Assembly (NCBI GenBank): GCA_023428645.1
Contig: JAEYXD010000014.1
Span: 1-64,000, forward strand
Length of the DNA: 64,000 nt
DNA from: Pseudomonadota bacterium
GTDB taxonomy: Bacteria; Pseudomonadota; Gammaproteobacteria; Steroidobacterales; Steroidobacteraceae
Direction of reading: 5' to 3'
The stretch's first letter is position 1. Every line of letters begins with the position of its first letter. The translations under genes and the position numbers were made by a program. The notes beneath the pieces were generated by a model. That model had not been told where the DNA came from and searched no databases. It was given only the letters and a program-made list of their open reading frames with translations. Positions 18,402-27,504 of the stretch are shown in pieces.

Positions 18402-19178
18402 ATGGCCGTTTCAACATTGTTCGATTTGCAGGGTAAGGTCGCCGTCGTCACGGGCTCGAGCCGCGGCATCGGCGAGGCGATTGCGCTGCGCCTGGCGGAG
18501 CACGGCGCGAAGGTCGTCGTGACCAGCCGCAAGCTCGATGCGTGCGAAGTCGTCGTGAACAAGATCACCGCGGCCGGCGGCGAGGCATTCGCGCATGCCT
18601 GCAACATCGGCCGCAAGGAGGATCTGCAGGGGCTCGTCAATGCGGCGATCCAGAAATGGGGCGGCATCGACATTCTCGTCTGCAACGCCGCCGTCAATAC
18701 CTACTTCGGTCCGTCGCTCGACATGCCAGACGATGCGTACGACAAGATCATGAACAGCAACGTGCGCAGCAACTTCTGGTTGTGCAACATGGTGCTGCCG
18801 CAAATGGCCGAGCGCGGCGGCGGCTCGATCATCATCGTCTCGTCGATCGCGGGCCTGCTCGGCTCGCCGCAGTTGGGCGTCTACGGCATTTCGAAGGCCG
18901 CCGACATGGCGCTCGCGCGCAATCTCTGCGTCGAGTGGGGCCCGAAGAACATTCGCGTCAACTGCATCGCACCAGGCCTCGTGCGCACGGATTTCGCGAA
19001 GGCGCTGTGGGAGAACAAGGAGATCTACGACAAGACCGTGCGCGCGTATCCGTTGCGGCGCATTGGCGAGCCCGATGAAATCGCCGGCGCCGCGGTATTT
19101 CTCGCGGGCCCGAGCGGCTCATTCATGAGCGGCCAGACGATCGTGATCGACGGCGGCGGTGTCGTCGGCCGCGGATGA
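18402..19178 (+). CDS. SDR family oxidoreductase (3-hydroxyacyl-CoA dehydrogenase-like)
   Basis: 258 aa. Cofactor motif TGSSRGIG at residues 18-25, NNAG-equivalent CNAAV, catalytic Tyr161 and Lys165 (YGISK) and the C-terminal SFMSGQTIVIDGGG are all standard for classical short-chain dehydrogenases. It starts 17 bp after the acyl-CoA dehydrogenase and its stop overlaps the kinase start (ATGA). In this setting it probably oxidises the 3-hydroxyacyl-CoA made from a 4-hydroxyacyl-CoA, but the substrate is inferred from neighbours only. Confidence 0.88.
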   Translation: MAVSTLFDLQGKVAVVTGSSRGIGEAIALRLAEHGAKVVVTSRKLDACEVVVNKITAAGGEAFAHACNIGRKEDLQGLVNAAIQKWGGIDILVCNAAVNTYFGPSLDMPDDAYDKIMNSNVRSNFWLCNMVLPQMAERGGGSIIIVSSIAGLLGSPQLGVYGISKAADMALARNLCVEWGPKNIRVNCIAPGLVRTDFAKALWENKEIYDKTVRAYPLRRIGEPDEIAGAAVFLAGPSGSFMSGQTIVIDGGGVVGRG

Positions 19179-20260
19179 CCGACTCACGCATGAGTGGCGC
19201 AAACAACGCGGGCGCGGCGGTCCTCGTACCGGTGCTCGACAACCATCGGTTCGATGAAGCGGCGCTCGCGAACTATCTGGCGGGCCGCGTGCCGGACTTC
19301 ACCGGCGAAATGGTCGTGCGGCAGTTCCAGGGAGGATTCTCGAATCCGACGTTTCATCTGCAGACGCGCGATCGCGCGTACGTGCTGCGCAAGAAACCGC
19401 CGGGGCAGCTCCTGCCCTCGGCGCATGCGGTCGATCGCGAATACAAAGTGCTCGATGCGCTGAAGAGCACTGACGTGCCCGTGCCGCACGTGCACGTGCT
19501 CTGCACGGACGACAGCGTCATCGGCACGATGTTCTATGTCATGGATTACGTCGAAGGCCGGGTGTACACGGATCGCCTGCTACCCGGCTGCACGGCGCAG
19601 CAGCGAGCCGAGATGTACGACGCCATGAACGACGTGCTGGCCAAGCTGCACAGCGTCGACTACGAGGCCGTCGGTCTCGCCGATTTCGGCAAGCCGACGG
19701 GCTATGTCGCGCGGCAGGTGGCGCGCTGGTCGAAGCAGTACGTGGCTTCGTGCGTCGAGGACACGCCGGCGATGAACGCGCTCATGGAATGGTTGCCCGC
19801 GCATCAGCCGGCGCAGGACGAGGCGACGATCGCGCACGGCGACTATCGAATTGGCAACTTGCTGTATCACCCGACCGAGTCGCGCGTCGTCGCGGTGCTC
19901 GATTGGGAGCTATCGACGATCGGTCATCCGCTCGGCGATCTCGCTTACTGTTGCAGCGCGTATCACTCGCCGAGCGCGGGCGGCCGCGGGTTCAAGGAGC
20001 TCGACTTGCAGGCGCTTGGGATTCCGTCTGAGGCCGAGTTCCTGGAGGCGTATCGCCGTCGCACCGGGCGTCCTGACATCCCTCATTGGAAGTTCTTCAT
20101 CGTCTTCTCGCTGTTTCGCTCCGCCGCGATTCTCGCGGGCGTGTACAAGCGCGCGATCGACGGTCAGGGCGTCGATGCCCGGATGGCGGAAGCGAAGCAG
20201 GCGTATCAGGACATCGCGGCGCGCGCGTGGGACATCGCGCGAGGCCCGGACTTGCTCTGA
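19175..20260 (+). CDS. APH-like phosphotransferase, putative 4-hydroxyacyl-CoA kinase
   Basis: 361 aa; start overlaps the SDR stop (ATGA). The kinase fold shows the nucleotide loop (RQFQGGFSNPTFHL), Brenner motif HGDYRIGNLLY and metal-binding VLDWELSTIGHPLGDLA. It belongs to the ACAD10/11 N-terminal kinase-like group rather than to antibiotic-resistance enzymes. Characterised relatives (LvaA, mammalian ACAD10/11) phosphorylate the 4-hydroxyl of acyl-CoAs so that the dehydrogenase-like partner can isomerise them for beta-oxidation. The adjoining ACAD and SDR genes fit that role; no CoA ligase is nearby. Confidence 0.85.
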   Translation: MTDSRMSGANNAGAAVLVPVLDNHRFDEAALANYLAGRVPDFTGEMVVRQFQGGFSNPTFHLQTRDRAYVLRKKPPGQLLPSAHAVDREYKVLDALKSTDVPVPHVHVLCTDDSVIGTMFYVMDYVEGRVYTDRLLPGCTAQQRAEMYDAMNDVLAKLHSVDYEAVGLADFGKPTGYVARQVARWSKQYVASCVEDTPAMNALMEWLPAHQPAQDEATIAHGDYRIGNLLYHPTESRVVAVLDWELSTIGHPLGDLAYCCSAYHSPSAGGRGFKELDLQALGIPSEAEFLEAYRRRTGRPDIPHWKFFIVFSLFRSAAILAGVYKRAIDGQGVDARMAEAKQAYQDIAARAWDIARGPDLL

Positions 20261-20301
20261 CCCCCTCCCCTGCGAAGCGGGGGAGGGTGGGGGTGGGGGT
20301 G
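20261..20301. repeat. Intergenic GC-rich hairpin repeat, copy 1
   Basis: CCCCCTCCCC, an 8-base loop, then GGGGGAGGG followed by T and GGGGGTGGGGG. It lies directly after the kinase stop codon. Three relatives occur at 32535, 44745 and 62642, all in the same orientation on the plus strand. It is followed by short direct repeats containing GAGTCACA (20301-20330). It could act as a terminator-like or mRNA-stabilising element. Confidence 0.7.
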
Positions 20302-20368
20302 AGTCACAGTGAGTGGGGATGAGTCACATGGGGCCGGGTTGCGTCGGTAAAGGTAATGGCGCCGGCTC

Positions 20369-22021
20369 TCAGCGTGATGCCGCTCGTTGCGAGCGCGGCA
20401 CGAAAAAGAAATCTCCCACCTCGTGCCCGGCGCCCTTGATCGACTTGAACTCCGGCTTCTGTACGAACTTGTTGCGCGCGGCCGCCGCTTCGACGCGCTT
20501 GTTGATCCTCGTGTAGAGCTCCGGTGTCGACAGGATTCCCGTGTTCGACTCGAGCGCATCCAGGAACGCGCGCGCGAACACCGAATTGCCGCCGCTGCCC
20601 TCGTCGAGCACCGGCCGATCGCCGCCCGATGACAACAACAACCGCGCCCGCTTCGGCAGCTTGTATTTGATGTAGTCCTGCGAATACGCGACTGTATCGC
20701 TCAAGAACAAATAGCTCGGATCGTTCGACAACAAGCCGGCATAACAAGAATCAGCCACGACGAGCACGCGCTTCGCGACGAGGCGGCCCAGGTGACCGGT
20801 GATCTGTTCGTTCGGCACCCAGTACGTATCCTTCGGCGGCGCCTCGGCGTTCACCGGGAGCCAGTAGCCGTTCTCGCCGCGCGCGCTCGGCAGCCGCGCG
20901 CCATGGCCGGCGTAGTAGATCAACACATTGTCCTCGGGCTTCAGCACGGCGTTCAGATCGTTGATCGCCTTGAGCATCGTGACGTCGTTCGCGTCCTCGA
21001 GCAGCTGCACGATGAAGCCGTACTTGTCCGCCAGAATGCGCGTGGCACGCGCGGCGTCGTAGCGCGGTGTCTGCAAGTCCTCGATCGTCTGGTAATCCTG
21101 ATTGCCGATCACGATCGCGTAGTAGCGGCCGAAGTTCATGCCGGCGAGCGTGCGCTCGTCGGCGGTCGGCGGCACTTGCACGAGTTCCAGCTGGCCGCTC
21201 GGCGTGCGCGTGCGCGGCAGCGCCGCCAGGCGATCGCTGCTCTTGCGGCGCTCGCTTTCGAGCTGCGCGATCCATTTCTTGAGCGCATCGATTTCTTTCG
21301 AGCTCTCCGCATCCGCCCTGGGCTGCGAGGTCGGCCGCTTCGCGAGCTGATCCTGCAGGTCCGTGAGCTGCTTGTGCAGCAGTCCCAGCTGCGCGTCGCG
21401 CTCCGCGATCGTCGCCTCGAGCTCTTGACGCAGTGCGTCCTGCTCGCGCTGCGCAGCCGACGCGAAGATGAGATTGTCTTCAGGGACACCCCACGCCTGA
21501 CGATACAGATTCAACGCCTTGAACGTGTCCTTCGGCACGCCGAGTCCCTGCTCGTACAGCGTGCCGAGATTGAACAGGGCGCGCCCGTAGCCTTTGTCCG
21601 CCGCCTTTTGATACCAGTGGGCAGCCGCGACGTGATCGGGCGCAACACCCAGGCCGCGCTCGTAGATCTCGCCGACGTTCGTCTGCGCCTCGACATCGCC
21701 GCCCTCCGCCGCCTGCATCCAGATACGCAGCGCGGACGCGAGATCGGCGCGATCGAAGGCAACGTATTCGCCGCCGCGAATCGAGCATTCGGAGACCGTC
21801 GTGCGGACGGGACGGCGCTGGGTGAGATAGCTCGCGTTGCCGAGCTGCCGCACTTGCCCGGGCAACAGACAGTCGACGATCTCGAGATCCGCGCGCTTCA
21901 CCATGCCCGCCGCCGCGGCCTTACGATCGCTCTCATGGGTCGCGGCCGACGCGACGACGAGCAACGCCGGCGCGAGGACGATGAGCCACCGGCTCGTGGC
22001 GGGACGAACAAACACAGTCAT
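20369..22021 (-). CDS. Sel1-repeat and caspase (peptidase C14) domain protein
   Basis: 550 aa with an N-terminal signal peptide (residues 1-27). Two Sel1-like helical repeats lie at about 95-175 (GDVEAQTNVGEIYERGLGV, GYGRALFNLGTLYEQGLGV). A coiled coil spans about 190-265 and a caspase-hemoglobinase fold 298-530. The catalytic dyad is visible: His373 in YYAGHGAR and Cys426 in ADSCYAG. It would be exported, so it probably acts in the periplasm or at the membrane. Substrates are unknown; related secreted caspase-Sel1 proteins are widespread in proteobacteria and poorly characterised. Monocistronic and divergent from the hydrolase gene. Confidence 0.88.
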   Translation of the reverse strand: MTVFVRPATSRWLIVLAPALLVVASAATHESDRKAAAAGMVKRADLEIVDCLLPGQVRQLGNASYLTQRRPVRTTVSECSIRGGEYVAFDRADLASALRIWMQAAEGGDVEAQTNVGEIYERGLGVAPDHVAAAHWYQKAADKGYGRALFNLGTLYEQGLGVPKDTFKALNLYRQAWGVPEDNLIFASAAQREQDALRQELEATIAERDAQLGLLHKQLTDLQDQLAKRPTSQPRADAESSKEIDALKKWIAQLESERRKSSDRLAALPRTRTPSGQLELVQVPPTADERTLAGMNFGRYYAIVIGNQDYQTIEDLQTPRYDAARATRILADKYGFIVQLLEDANDVTMLKAINDLNAVLKPEDNVLIYYAGHGARLPSARGENGYWLPVNAEAPPKDTYWVPNEQITGHLGRLVAKRVLVVADSCYAGLLSNDPSYLFLSDTVAYSQDYIKYKLPKRARLLLSSGGDRPVLDEGSGGNSVFARAFLDALESNTGILSTPELYTRINKRVEAAAARNKFVQKPEFKSIKGAGHEVGDFFFVPRSQRAASR

Positions 22022-22252
22022 CGAGAGATCACCTCATCGCAGCAGGCGCGGGGGATGGATCGAGAGTCGTTCGACATAACCGACGCGCGGTCGTGACCGC
22101 GCCGAAACAACGCCTGTCGAATGTTATTGCGGTTATGCGCCGCATTAGAGCGAGCGTCTAGCACCGGCGACAGCGGCCGAAAGTGCAGCCGCTGGCCGGA
22201 TCCGCGCCGATGGCCGATAGTAGAGCGGACGCCATCCGCCAGGACGCTCCGC

Positions 22253-23089
22253 TTGCTTCGAGCCTTTTTCATCCTTTGCGCGCTCGCATCCGCGTGCGGC
22301 TGCGCCTCGCCCGCGCAGCGCATCGATCGCGCGGCCGAGCGAGCGGGACTGACGCGAGACATCGTTCGCGGCACGAGTTTTCGCCACGTCGTGTACGCGA
22401 GGCAGGCCGCTTCGGAGGATTCGACCTGGACGGTGTTCCTCGAGGGTGACGGCCGCCCCAGGATGAGCGACCCGACTTCTCTCGATCCGCTCGCGTTCGA
22501 TCTGATGCTGCGATCGAGCGGCGCGGCGCTGTACGTCACGCGGCCGTGTTATCACGAGCTGCTGGACCCCGAGTGTTCGTGGCGCACCTGGACACTCGAG
22601 CGCTACTCCCGGGCCGTCGTCGACAGCATGGTGCACGCGATCGAGCAACGGCTGCGTGACGCGAACGCCGCGCGCGTTCGCCTCGTCGGCTACAGCGGTG
22701 GCGGTACGCTTGCCGTGCTGATCGCCGAACGCTTGTCCAACGTCATCGCCGTCGTCACGATCGCCGCGAATCTCGACACCGACGCATGGACGCGGCATCA
22801 CGGCTATCTGCTCGGCGGCTCGCTGAATCCGGCGCGCAGCACGCTCGCTCACGCATGGCAGGAGACTCATCTGCAAGGCGGCGGCGATACGGTCGTGCCC
22901 CTCGCGACGACGCGCGCCTATTTCGCGCGCTTCCCGGCGGCGCGCCAGATCACGCTCGCGGCCTACGATCACGTGTGCTGCTGGGTCCGCGATTGGGCCG
23001 AGCTTCAAGGGCTCATCGAAGCACGCGCCGACAGGGCGGTGTCAGGGAAGTCGCTGAATACGCCGTCGACCCCGAGCGCGAAGAACTGA
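22253..23089 (+). CDS. Alpha/beta-hydrolase lipoprotein
   Basis: 278 aa. I chose a TTG at 22253 because AGGA lies 8 bases upstream and the resulting N-terminus is a hydrophobic signal ending near Cys-Gly-Cys (ALASACGCAS), a plausible though not ideal lipobox. An open frame continues upstream to 22121 without signal-like character. Catalytic elements: GYSGGG (Ser), GGGDTVVPL (Asp) and YDHVCCW (His). Substrate unknown. Its 3' end overlaps the convergent glycerophosphodiesterase gene by 85 bp. The 231-bp upstream gap shared with the caspase gene shows nothing clear. Confidence 0.72.
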   Translation: MLRAFFILCALASACGCASPAQRIDRAAERAGLTRDIVRGTSFRHVVYARQAASEDSTWTVFLEGDGRPRMSDPTSLDPLAFDLMLRSSGAALYVTRPCYHELLDPECSWRTWTLERYSRAVVDSMVHAIEQRLRDANAARVRLVGYSGGGTLAVLIAERLSNVIAVVTIAANLDTDAWTRHHGYLLGGSLNPARSTLAHAWQETHLQGGGDTVVPLATTRAYFARFPAARQITLAAYDHVCCWVRDWAELQGLIEARADRAVSGKSLNTPSTPSAKN

Positions 23090-24105
23090 CGATATTCGCG
23101 CAGCGGGTCTTTATCGTATTCGCGCGCGAGCGTCGCCGGCTCATTGCGGAACGTATACGCATGCACGCGCAAGCCGACCGCATGCGCGCGCTCGATCAAG
23201 TTCGTCGGCAGCAACTTCGCTCCGCCGACATCGCGCAGGACATGGCGCTTCCACGGCCCGACCGCATCGGCGTATTTCGCGATGTCCGCGAGATTGCGCG
23301 CGAGCACGGTGCCGCGAGGATCGCCGAAGTGCAGCGGCCGTACGGCCGCGACGCGCGCGCCGGTCGAGTCGTATTGCACCACGTCGTCCGCGAGCAGCTG
23401 CACGAGTCTCACTTTCGTCGCGCCGCGCAGGTACTGCAGGTTGGCGCTTTCGAACGACTGAATGAAAACCGGCGCGTCGGCATGATCGAGACCCCGCCGG
23501 CGCAGCGCCGTGAGCAACCGGTCTTCCAGCGGTACTCCGATCGTCAGATGAAACGCTGGATGCTTCGTTTCGGGGTAGATGCCGATCGTGCGGCCCTGCT
23601 GTTGTGATGCCTGCGCGACCAGATCGAGCACCTCCTCGAACGTGGGGATTTCATATTGGCCATCGAATTCCTTCGAGCGTGCCGCGTTCGGCTGGATCGC
23701 GCGCAGCTGCTTGATCTCCGCGAGCGTGAAATCGCTCGCGAAGAACCCCGTCACGGGCTTGCCGTCGAGGTGCTTCGTCGTTTTCCGCCCGGCGAACTCG
23801 GGCCGACGCGCGATATCGGTCGTCGCATCGAGCAGCGGCTCGTGCCGGACGATCAAATGGCCGTCCTTCGTCGCGACCAGATCGGGCTCGATGAAATCCG
23901 CACCGTATTCGATCGCCAGCGCATAGGCGGCGAGCGTGTGCTCGGGCCTGTATCCAGAGGCGCCGCGATGTGCAATGACCAGAGGCGCGGTGCCATCGAG
24001 CGTAGACCATGCTGATGCGGTCATTGTCGTCATCCCCGAGCTCATGAGCAGGCTCAAGAGCATCATCAATCTGTTGATTCGACTACGAGCCTGTAACTTT
24101 GCCAC
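23005..24105 (-). CDS. Glycerophosphodiester phosphodiesterase, periplasmic GlpQ-like
   Basis: 366 aa from GTG 24105, chosen because it gives a proper signal peptide (KLQARSRINR then LMMLLSLLMSS, cleavage near TASA); upstream ATG 24168 adds an unlikely extension, and ATG 24066 is also possible. The GDPD catalytic signature is clear: VIAHRGASGYRPEHT, then FIEPDLVATKDGHLIVRHE. A PETKHP motif and the C-terminal GVDGVFSDFPD complete the TIM-barrel family pattern. It hydrolyses glycerophosphodiesters to glycerol-3-phosphate and an alcohol. No glp transport genes adjoin it. Confidence 0.92.
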   Translation of the reverse strand: MAKLQARSRINRLMMLLSLLMSSGMTTMTASAWSTLDGTAPLVIAHRGASGYRPEHTLAAYALAIEYGADFIEPDLVATKDGHLIVRHEPLLDATTDIARRPEFAGRKTTKHLDGKPVTGFFASDFTLAEIKQLRAIQPNAARSKEFDGQYEIPTFEEVLDLVAQASQQQGRTIGIYPETKHPAFHLTIGVPLEDRLLTALRRRGLDHADAPVFIQSFESANLQYLRGATKVRLVQLLADDVVQYDSTGARVAAVRPLHFGDPRGTVLARNLADIAKYADAVGPWKRHVLRDVGGAKLLPTNLIERAHAVGLRVHAYTFRNEPATLAREYDKDPLREYRQFFALGVDGVFSDFPDTALSARASMSP

Positions 24106-24390
24106 GGCTGCCTCGCCTCTGGCGGCTCGGAAATCCCTGCGGCGCAGAGCCCCTCGCCATTCGTGCATTCACGCTGCCTGTATACAAAAAAACAACGCCG
24201 ACAAGGCCGTATGGCAAGGATTGCTGCAACGTGCCTATTCTCGACCCGAGCCTGCGAATGACGGTACTTCCCACGGGAAAGCGCGGCGCCGGCTCGCCCG
24301 CTGGCTCCTTGCGACTCTAATGTCCGCTCGCTCGCGGCATCGCGGGGCGCTGTGGGGGGATTCGAACTTTAACTAAGAAGGGAGTTACTC

Positions 24391-24822
24391 ATGAAACCTG
24401 CAGCTCGTGCCGTCGCGCTGGTCGCGATGGCGGGCACCCTGTGTGCCGCTTCTGTGTTTGCTGAGGAATCGGCAGTGAAGCCGACTTCCAACAAGGACGC
24501 GAGTTCGATGCGCGTCGTTGTCGATCCCGAAACCGGCGAAGTGCGTGCACCGACTCAGGAAGAGCTGCTCGCATTGATCCAAGCAGAACAGGCTGTGCGC
24601 GCCACACAGCAAACTGCCCGCGCCGCCCGCTCCGCCCAGGCCGCGGCTCCGACCGATCTCCTTCCCGAGGTGAAATCCGTCCAGCGCCATCCGAACGGCA
24701 TGCTGTCAGTGAAGCTGCCGCAGGATTCCCTCTCGCTCGTGACGGTGGTGACCGACGAACAAGGCAAGACCCGGACGGTGCACTCGGAGACTTCGTCCGT
24801 CGCGCCGGCGCAGGAGCAGTAA
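24391..24822 (+). CDS. Post-PEP-CTERM-1-like secreted protein
   Basis: 143 aa; ATG preceded by AAGAAGGGAG. A signal peptide ends near residue 24 (SVFAEE). The conserved stretch MRVVVDPETGEVRAPTQEEL, a Gln/Ala-rich helix and the ending MLSVKLPQDSLSLVTVVTD resemble proteins named after the post-PEP-CTERM-1 domain. Function is unknown. It sits 1 bp before the PA-domain metalloprotease and is surely cotranscribed with it, a pairing that I believe recurs in related genomes. The 285-bp stretch upstream carries its promoter but no gene. Confidence 0.65.
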   Translation: MKPAARAVALVAMAGTLCAASVFAEESAVKPTSNKDASSMRVVVDPETGEVRAPTQEELLALIQAEQAVRATQQTARAARSAQAAAPTDLLPEVKSVQRHPNGMLSVKLPQDSLSLVTVVTDEQGKTRTVHSETSSVAPAQEQ

Positions 24823-24823
24823 C

Positions 24824-26461
24824 ATGAACAACACGAACGTACTTCGGGCGCTCGCGCTCGGCGGCCTGCTGTGCTCGGCACAGATTGCCTCCGCCGCCAA
24901 AATGGAAATCATCAACATCGACCCGCCGAATGTCGGCTTCAACGATCCGACGCCTGCGGCGCCGGTCGGCGGCAACCCAGGCACGACGATCGGCGCGCAG
25001 CGTCTCGCCGCGTATCAGCGCGCACTGGATCTGTGGGGCTCGGTCCTGAAGAGCAAGGTGACGATCCACGTCGTCGGCTCGTTCAGCGCGTTCCCGCCCG
25101 CGCAGTGCGCCGGCAACGTGCTCGCGCAAGCGGGCGCCATTCAGATCTTCGCGAACTTCCCCAACGCGCCGAAGCGGGACACGTGGTACGGCGTCGCGCT
25201 GGCGAATGCGCTCGCGGGGCAAGACCTCGCTCCCGGCGACCTGGGACCGGAAGCCGGCTACGTCGGCGCCGACATCGTGGCGCAGTTCAACGGCGGCATC
25301 GGCACGCCGAACTGCATTCCGGGATCGACCTGGTACTACGGCCTCGACAACAACGCGCCCTCCGGCACGATCGACTTCCTGAACACGTTCATGCACGAAG
25401 TCGCGCACGGCCTGGGCTTTGCCAACTTCATCAGCGAAACGAACGGTCTGCCGCCCGCGTATCCGGACTATCCGTATCCGGACATCTACATGCGCAACAC
25501 GCTGGACAACCAGCTGAACAAGACGTGGGACCAGCTCACGCCGGCGCAAATCGTCCAGTCCGCGATCAACACCGATCACGTCGTGTGGGCGGGCGGACAG
25601 GTGACGAAGTCGGCGCCGCTGTTCCTCGGACCTCACGAGGCACTGCGCATCTCCGCACCGGCATCGATCGCGGGTGAAGTGGCCACGGGCACGGCGAGCT
25701 TCGGGCCTCCGGCGAGCGCGGCGAACTTCAACGGCGAAGTGGTGCTCGGCGTGTCCGCTGACGGCACGACGACCGGCTGCACGGCGATCACATCGAACGT
25801 CGCCGGCAAGATCGCGCTCGTCGATCGCGGCGTGTGCGGCTTCGTCGTCAAGGCAGCGATCGCACAGGCCGCGGGCGCAAAAGCCGTCCTGGTCGCGAAC
25901 AATGCGCCGGGCGTCCTCGCGATGGGCGGCACGGACTCGACCGTCACGATTCCGGGCTTGCTCGTCTCGCAGGATGTCGGGGCTCGCATCAAGCAGAATC
26001 TGCCTGGTGTCACCGTCGCGTGGTCCATCGACAAGAAGCGTCTGGCTGGTGCCGACGACAAGAAGCGCGTGAAGCTCTACGCGCCGAGCGCCGTCGCGCC
26101 CGGCTCGACGGGCTCGCATTTCGACATCAGCGCGAGTCCGAACCTGTTGATGGAGCCGTCGATCACGGCGACGTTGCAGGCAGCCACGAACGTCGATCTG
26201 ACGGGGCAGCTGTTCAAGGACATCGGCTGGCCGATCGAGACGCTGAAGATCGGCAAGTGCGACACGAAGGTGCCGAACATCACGCCGGTCGGCGACATCA
26301 TCTCGACGCAGATCGAGCAATGTGCCGCCGACAGCAACAATCGGGGCCAGTTCGTGGAGTGCGCGGCGCACGTCGCGTTGGGCTTGACCTTCCAGCGCTT
26401 CATCGACATCGGTGACTTCGCGCGTATGGTCGTGTGCTCGGCCACCGTGAAGAATCCGTGA
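24824..26461 (+). CDS. Secreted zinc metalloprotease with PA domain
   Basis: 545 aa with a signal peptide (cleavage near SAAK, residue 25). A metzincin-like zinc motif HEVAHGLGF starts at His191 (Glu192 catalytic, His195 second ligand). A protease-associated (PA) insert follows at about 290-410, with the typical GKIALVDRGVCGFVVKA and GAKAVLVANN. The C-terminus has four cysteines that may form disulfides. It is likely exported to the periplasm or medium. It is coupled to the preceding post-PEP-CTERM-like gene and ends at a strong tandem terminator. Confidence 0.88.
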   Translation: MNNTNVLRALALGGLLCSAQIASAAKMEIINIDPPNVGFNDPTPAAPVGGNPGTTIGAQRLAAYQRALDLWGSVLKSKVTIHVVGSFSAFPPAQCAGNVLAQAGAIQIFANFPNAPKRDTWYGVALANALAGQDLAPGDLGPEAGYVGADIVAQFNGGIGTPNCIPGSTWYYGLDNNAPSGTIDFLNTFMHEVAHGLGFANFISETNGLPPAYPDYPYPDIYMRNTLDNQLNKTWDQLTPAQIVQSAINTDHVVWAGGQVTKSAPLFLGPHEALRISAPASIAGEVATGTASFGPPASAANFNGEVVLGVSADGTTTGCTAITSNVAGKIALVDRGVCGFVVKAAIAQAAGAKAVLVANNAPGVLAMGGTDSTVTIPGLLVSQDVGARIKQNLPGVTVAWSIDKKRLAGADDKKRVKLYAPSAVAPGSTGSHFDISASPNLLMEPSITATLQAATNVDLTGQLFKDIGWPIETLKIGKCDTKVPNITPVGDIISTQIEQCAADSNNRGQFVECAAHVALGLTFQRFIDIGDFARMVVCSATVKNP

Positions 26462-26497
26462 CCCCGCCGCTGCCGTAGGAACAGGAGCCAAGGGTGA

Positions 26498-26576
26498 GGA
26501 GCGCGACGAGCTCGCGCTCCTTCTGACTCACGACCCAAGCCGGCGGTCTTCGCGAGAAGATCGCCGGCTTCCTTTC
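26498..26576 (+). terminator. Tandem hairpin terminator after the metalloprotease gene
   Basis: First hairpin: 9-bp perfect stem GGAGCGCGA / TCGCGCTCC (26498-26520). Second: 13-bp stem starting GCCGGCG and closing CGCCGGC with one G-U pair and a GCGA loop (26539-26568), followed by TTCCTTTCT. The second fits an intrinsic terminator for the plus-strand pair. Because the stem also lies at the end of the convergent SDR gene, it may work in both directions. Confidence 0.8.
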
Positions 26577-27406
26577 TAGTCCACAAAAAAATCCGGAATG
26601 AAATTCCTGTTCCCCGGCGTCATCGCGTACTGATCCAGATCCGTCACTCCGGCCGCGGCGAGCACTTCGTCGTCGATGAAGAAATTGCCGGTGCATTCCC
26701 TGGCATCGCGCGTGAGCACCGCATGCGCCGCGTCCGCCATGATCTCCGGCTTGCGGCCGAGCTTCGGGTCGGCCATCGCGATGACGTTCAGCGCGGCCGT
26801 GGCGATGATCGTGCGCGGCCACAGCGCGTTCACGGCGATGCCGTCGAGCTTCAACTCCTGCGCCATGCCGAGCACGCACATGCTCATGCCGTACTTCGCC
26901 ATCGTGTAAGCGACGTGCGGCGCGAACCACTTCGCCTGCATGTTGAGCGGCGGCGAGAGATTGAGGATGTGCGGATTGCGGCCCGCCTTCGCGGCGTCCT
27001 TCAGATACGGGATGCATGCCTGCGAGCACACGAACGTCCCGCGCACGTTCACGCCGAACATGAGGTCGAACCGCTTCATCTGGGTTTCGAGCGTGCCGGT
27101 GAGCGAGATCGCGCTCGCATTGTTCACGAGGATGTCGATGCCGCCGAAGTGATCCGCGCAACGTTTCGCCGCCTCCGCGACCATGTTCTCGTCGCGAATG
27201 TCGACCTGCATCGCGAGCGCCCTGCCGCCCGCGGCTTCGATCTCGGCCGCCGCCGTGTGAATCGTGCCGGGCAGCTTCGGGTGCGGCTTGTCGCTCTTCG
27301 CGGCGATAGCGACGTTCGCACCGTCACGCGCGGCGCGCAGCGCGATCGCGAGCCCGATTCCGCGGGATGCGCCGCTGATGAAAAGCGTTTTGCCCTTGAG
27401 CGACAT
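26576..27406 (-). CDS. SDR family oxidoreductase (HSDL2-like)
   Basis: 276 aa. ATG 27406 has AAGGAG six bases upstream, so longer forms are rejected. TGASRGIG-type motif is SGASRGIG at residues 11-18; NNAS replaces the usual NNAG; catalytic Tyr and Lys are in YTMAKYGMS. The segment KSDKPHPKLPGTIHTAA is a marker of the hydroxysteroid-dehydrogenase-like 2 subgroup, whose true substrates are not settled. It is divergent from the nucleosidase gene and ends in the shared terminator region. Confidence 0.88.
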   Translation of the reverse strand: MSLKGKTLFISGASRGIGLAIALRAARDGANVAIAAKSDKPHPKLPGTIHTAAAEIEAAGGRALAMQVDIRDENMVAEAAKRCADHFGGIDILVNNASAISLTGTLETQMKRFDLMFGVNVRGTFVCSQACIPYLKDAAKAGRNPHILNLSPPLNMQAKWFAPHVAYTMAKYGMSMCVLGMAQELKLDGIAVNALWPRTIIATAALNVIAMADPKLGRKPEIMADAAHAVLTRDARECTGNFFIDDEVLAAAGVTDLDQYAMTPGNRNFIPDFFVD

Positions 27407-27504
27407 GACGGCTCCTTGCATGAGGAATGGAAAGGCAACGCTACGCCGCGTCCGCGCGGTCGCGCAAGCACACGGGCGCATGGCGAAGTGTTACTTTCGC
27501 GCGC

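Noticed and set aside
24389..26491. 700-codon minus-strand open frame
   Set aside because: Lies opposite the post-PEP-CTERM and metalloprotease genes, which have signal peptides, catalytic motifs and ribosome-binding sites. The antisense frame has none.
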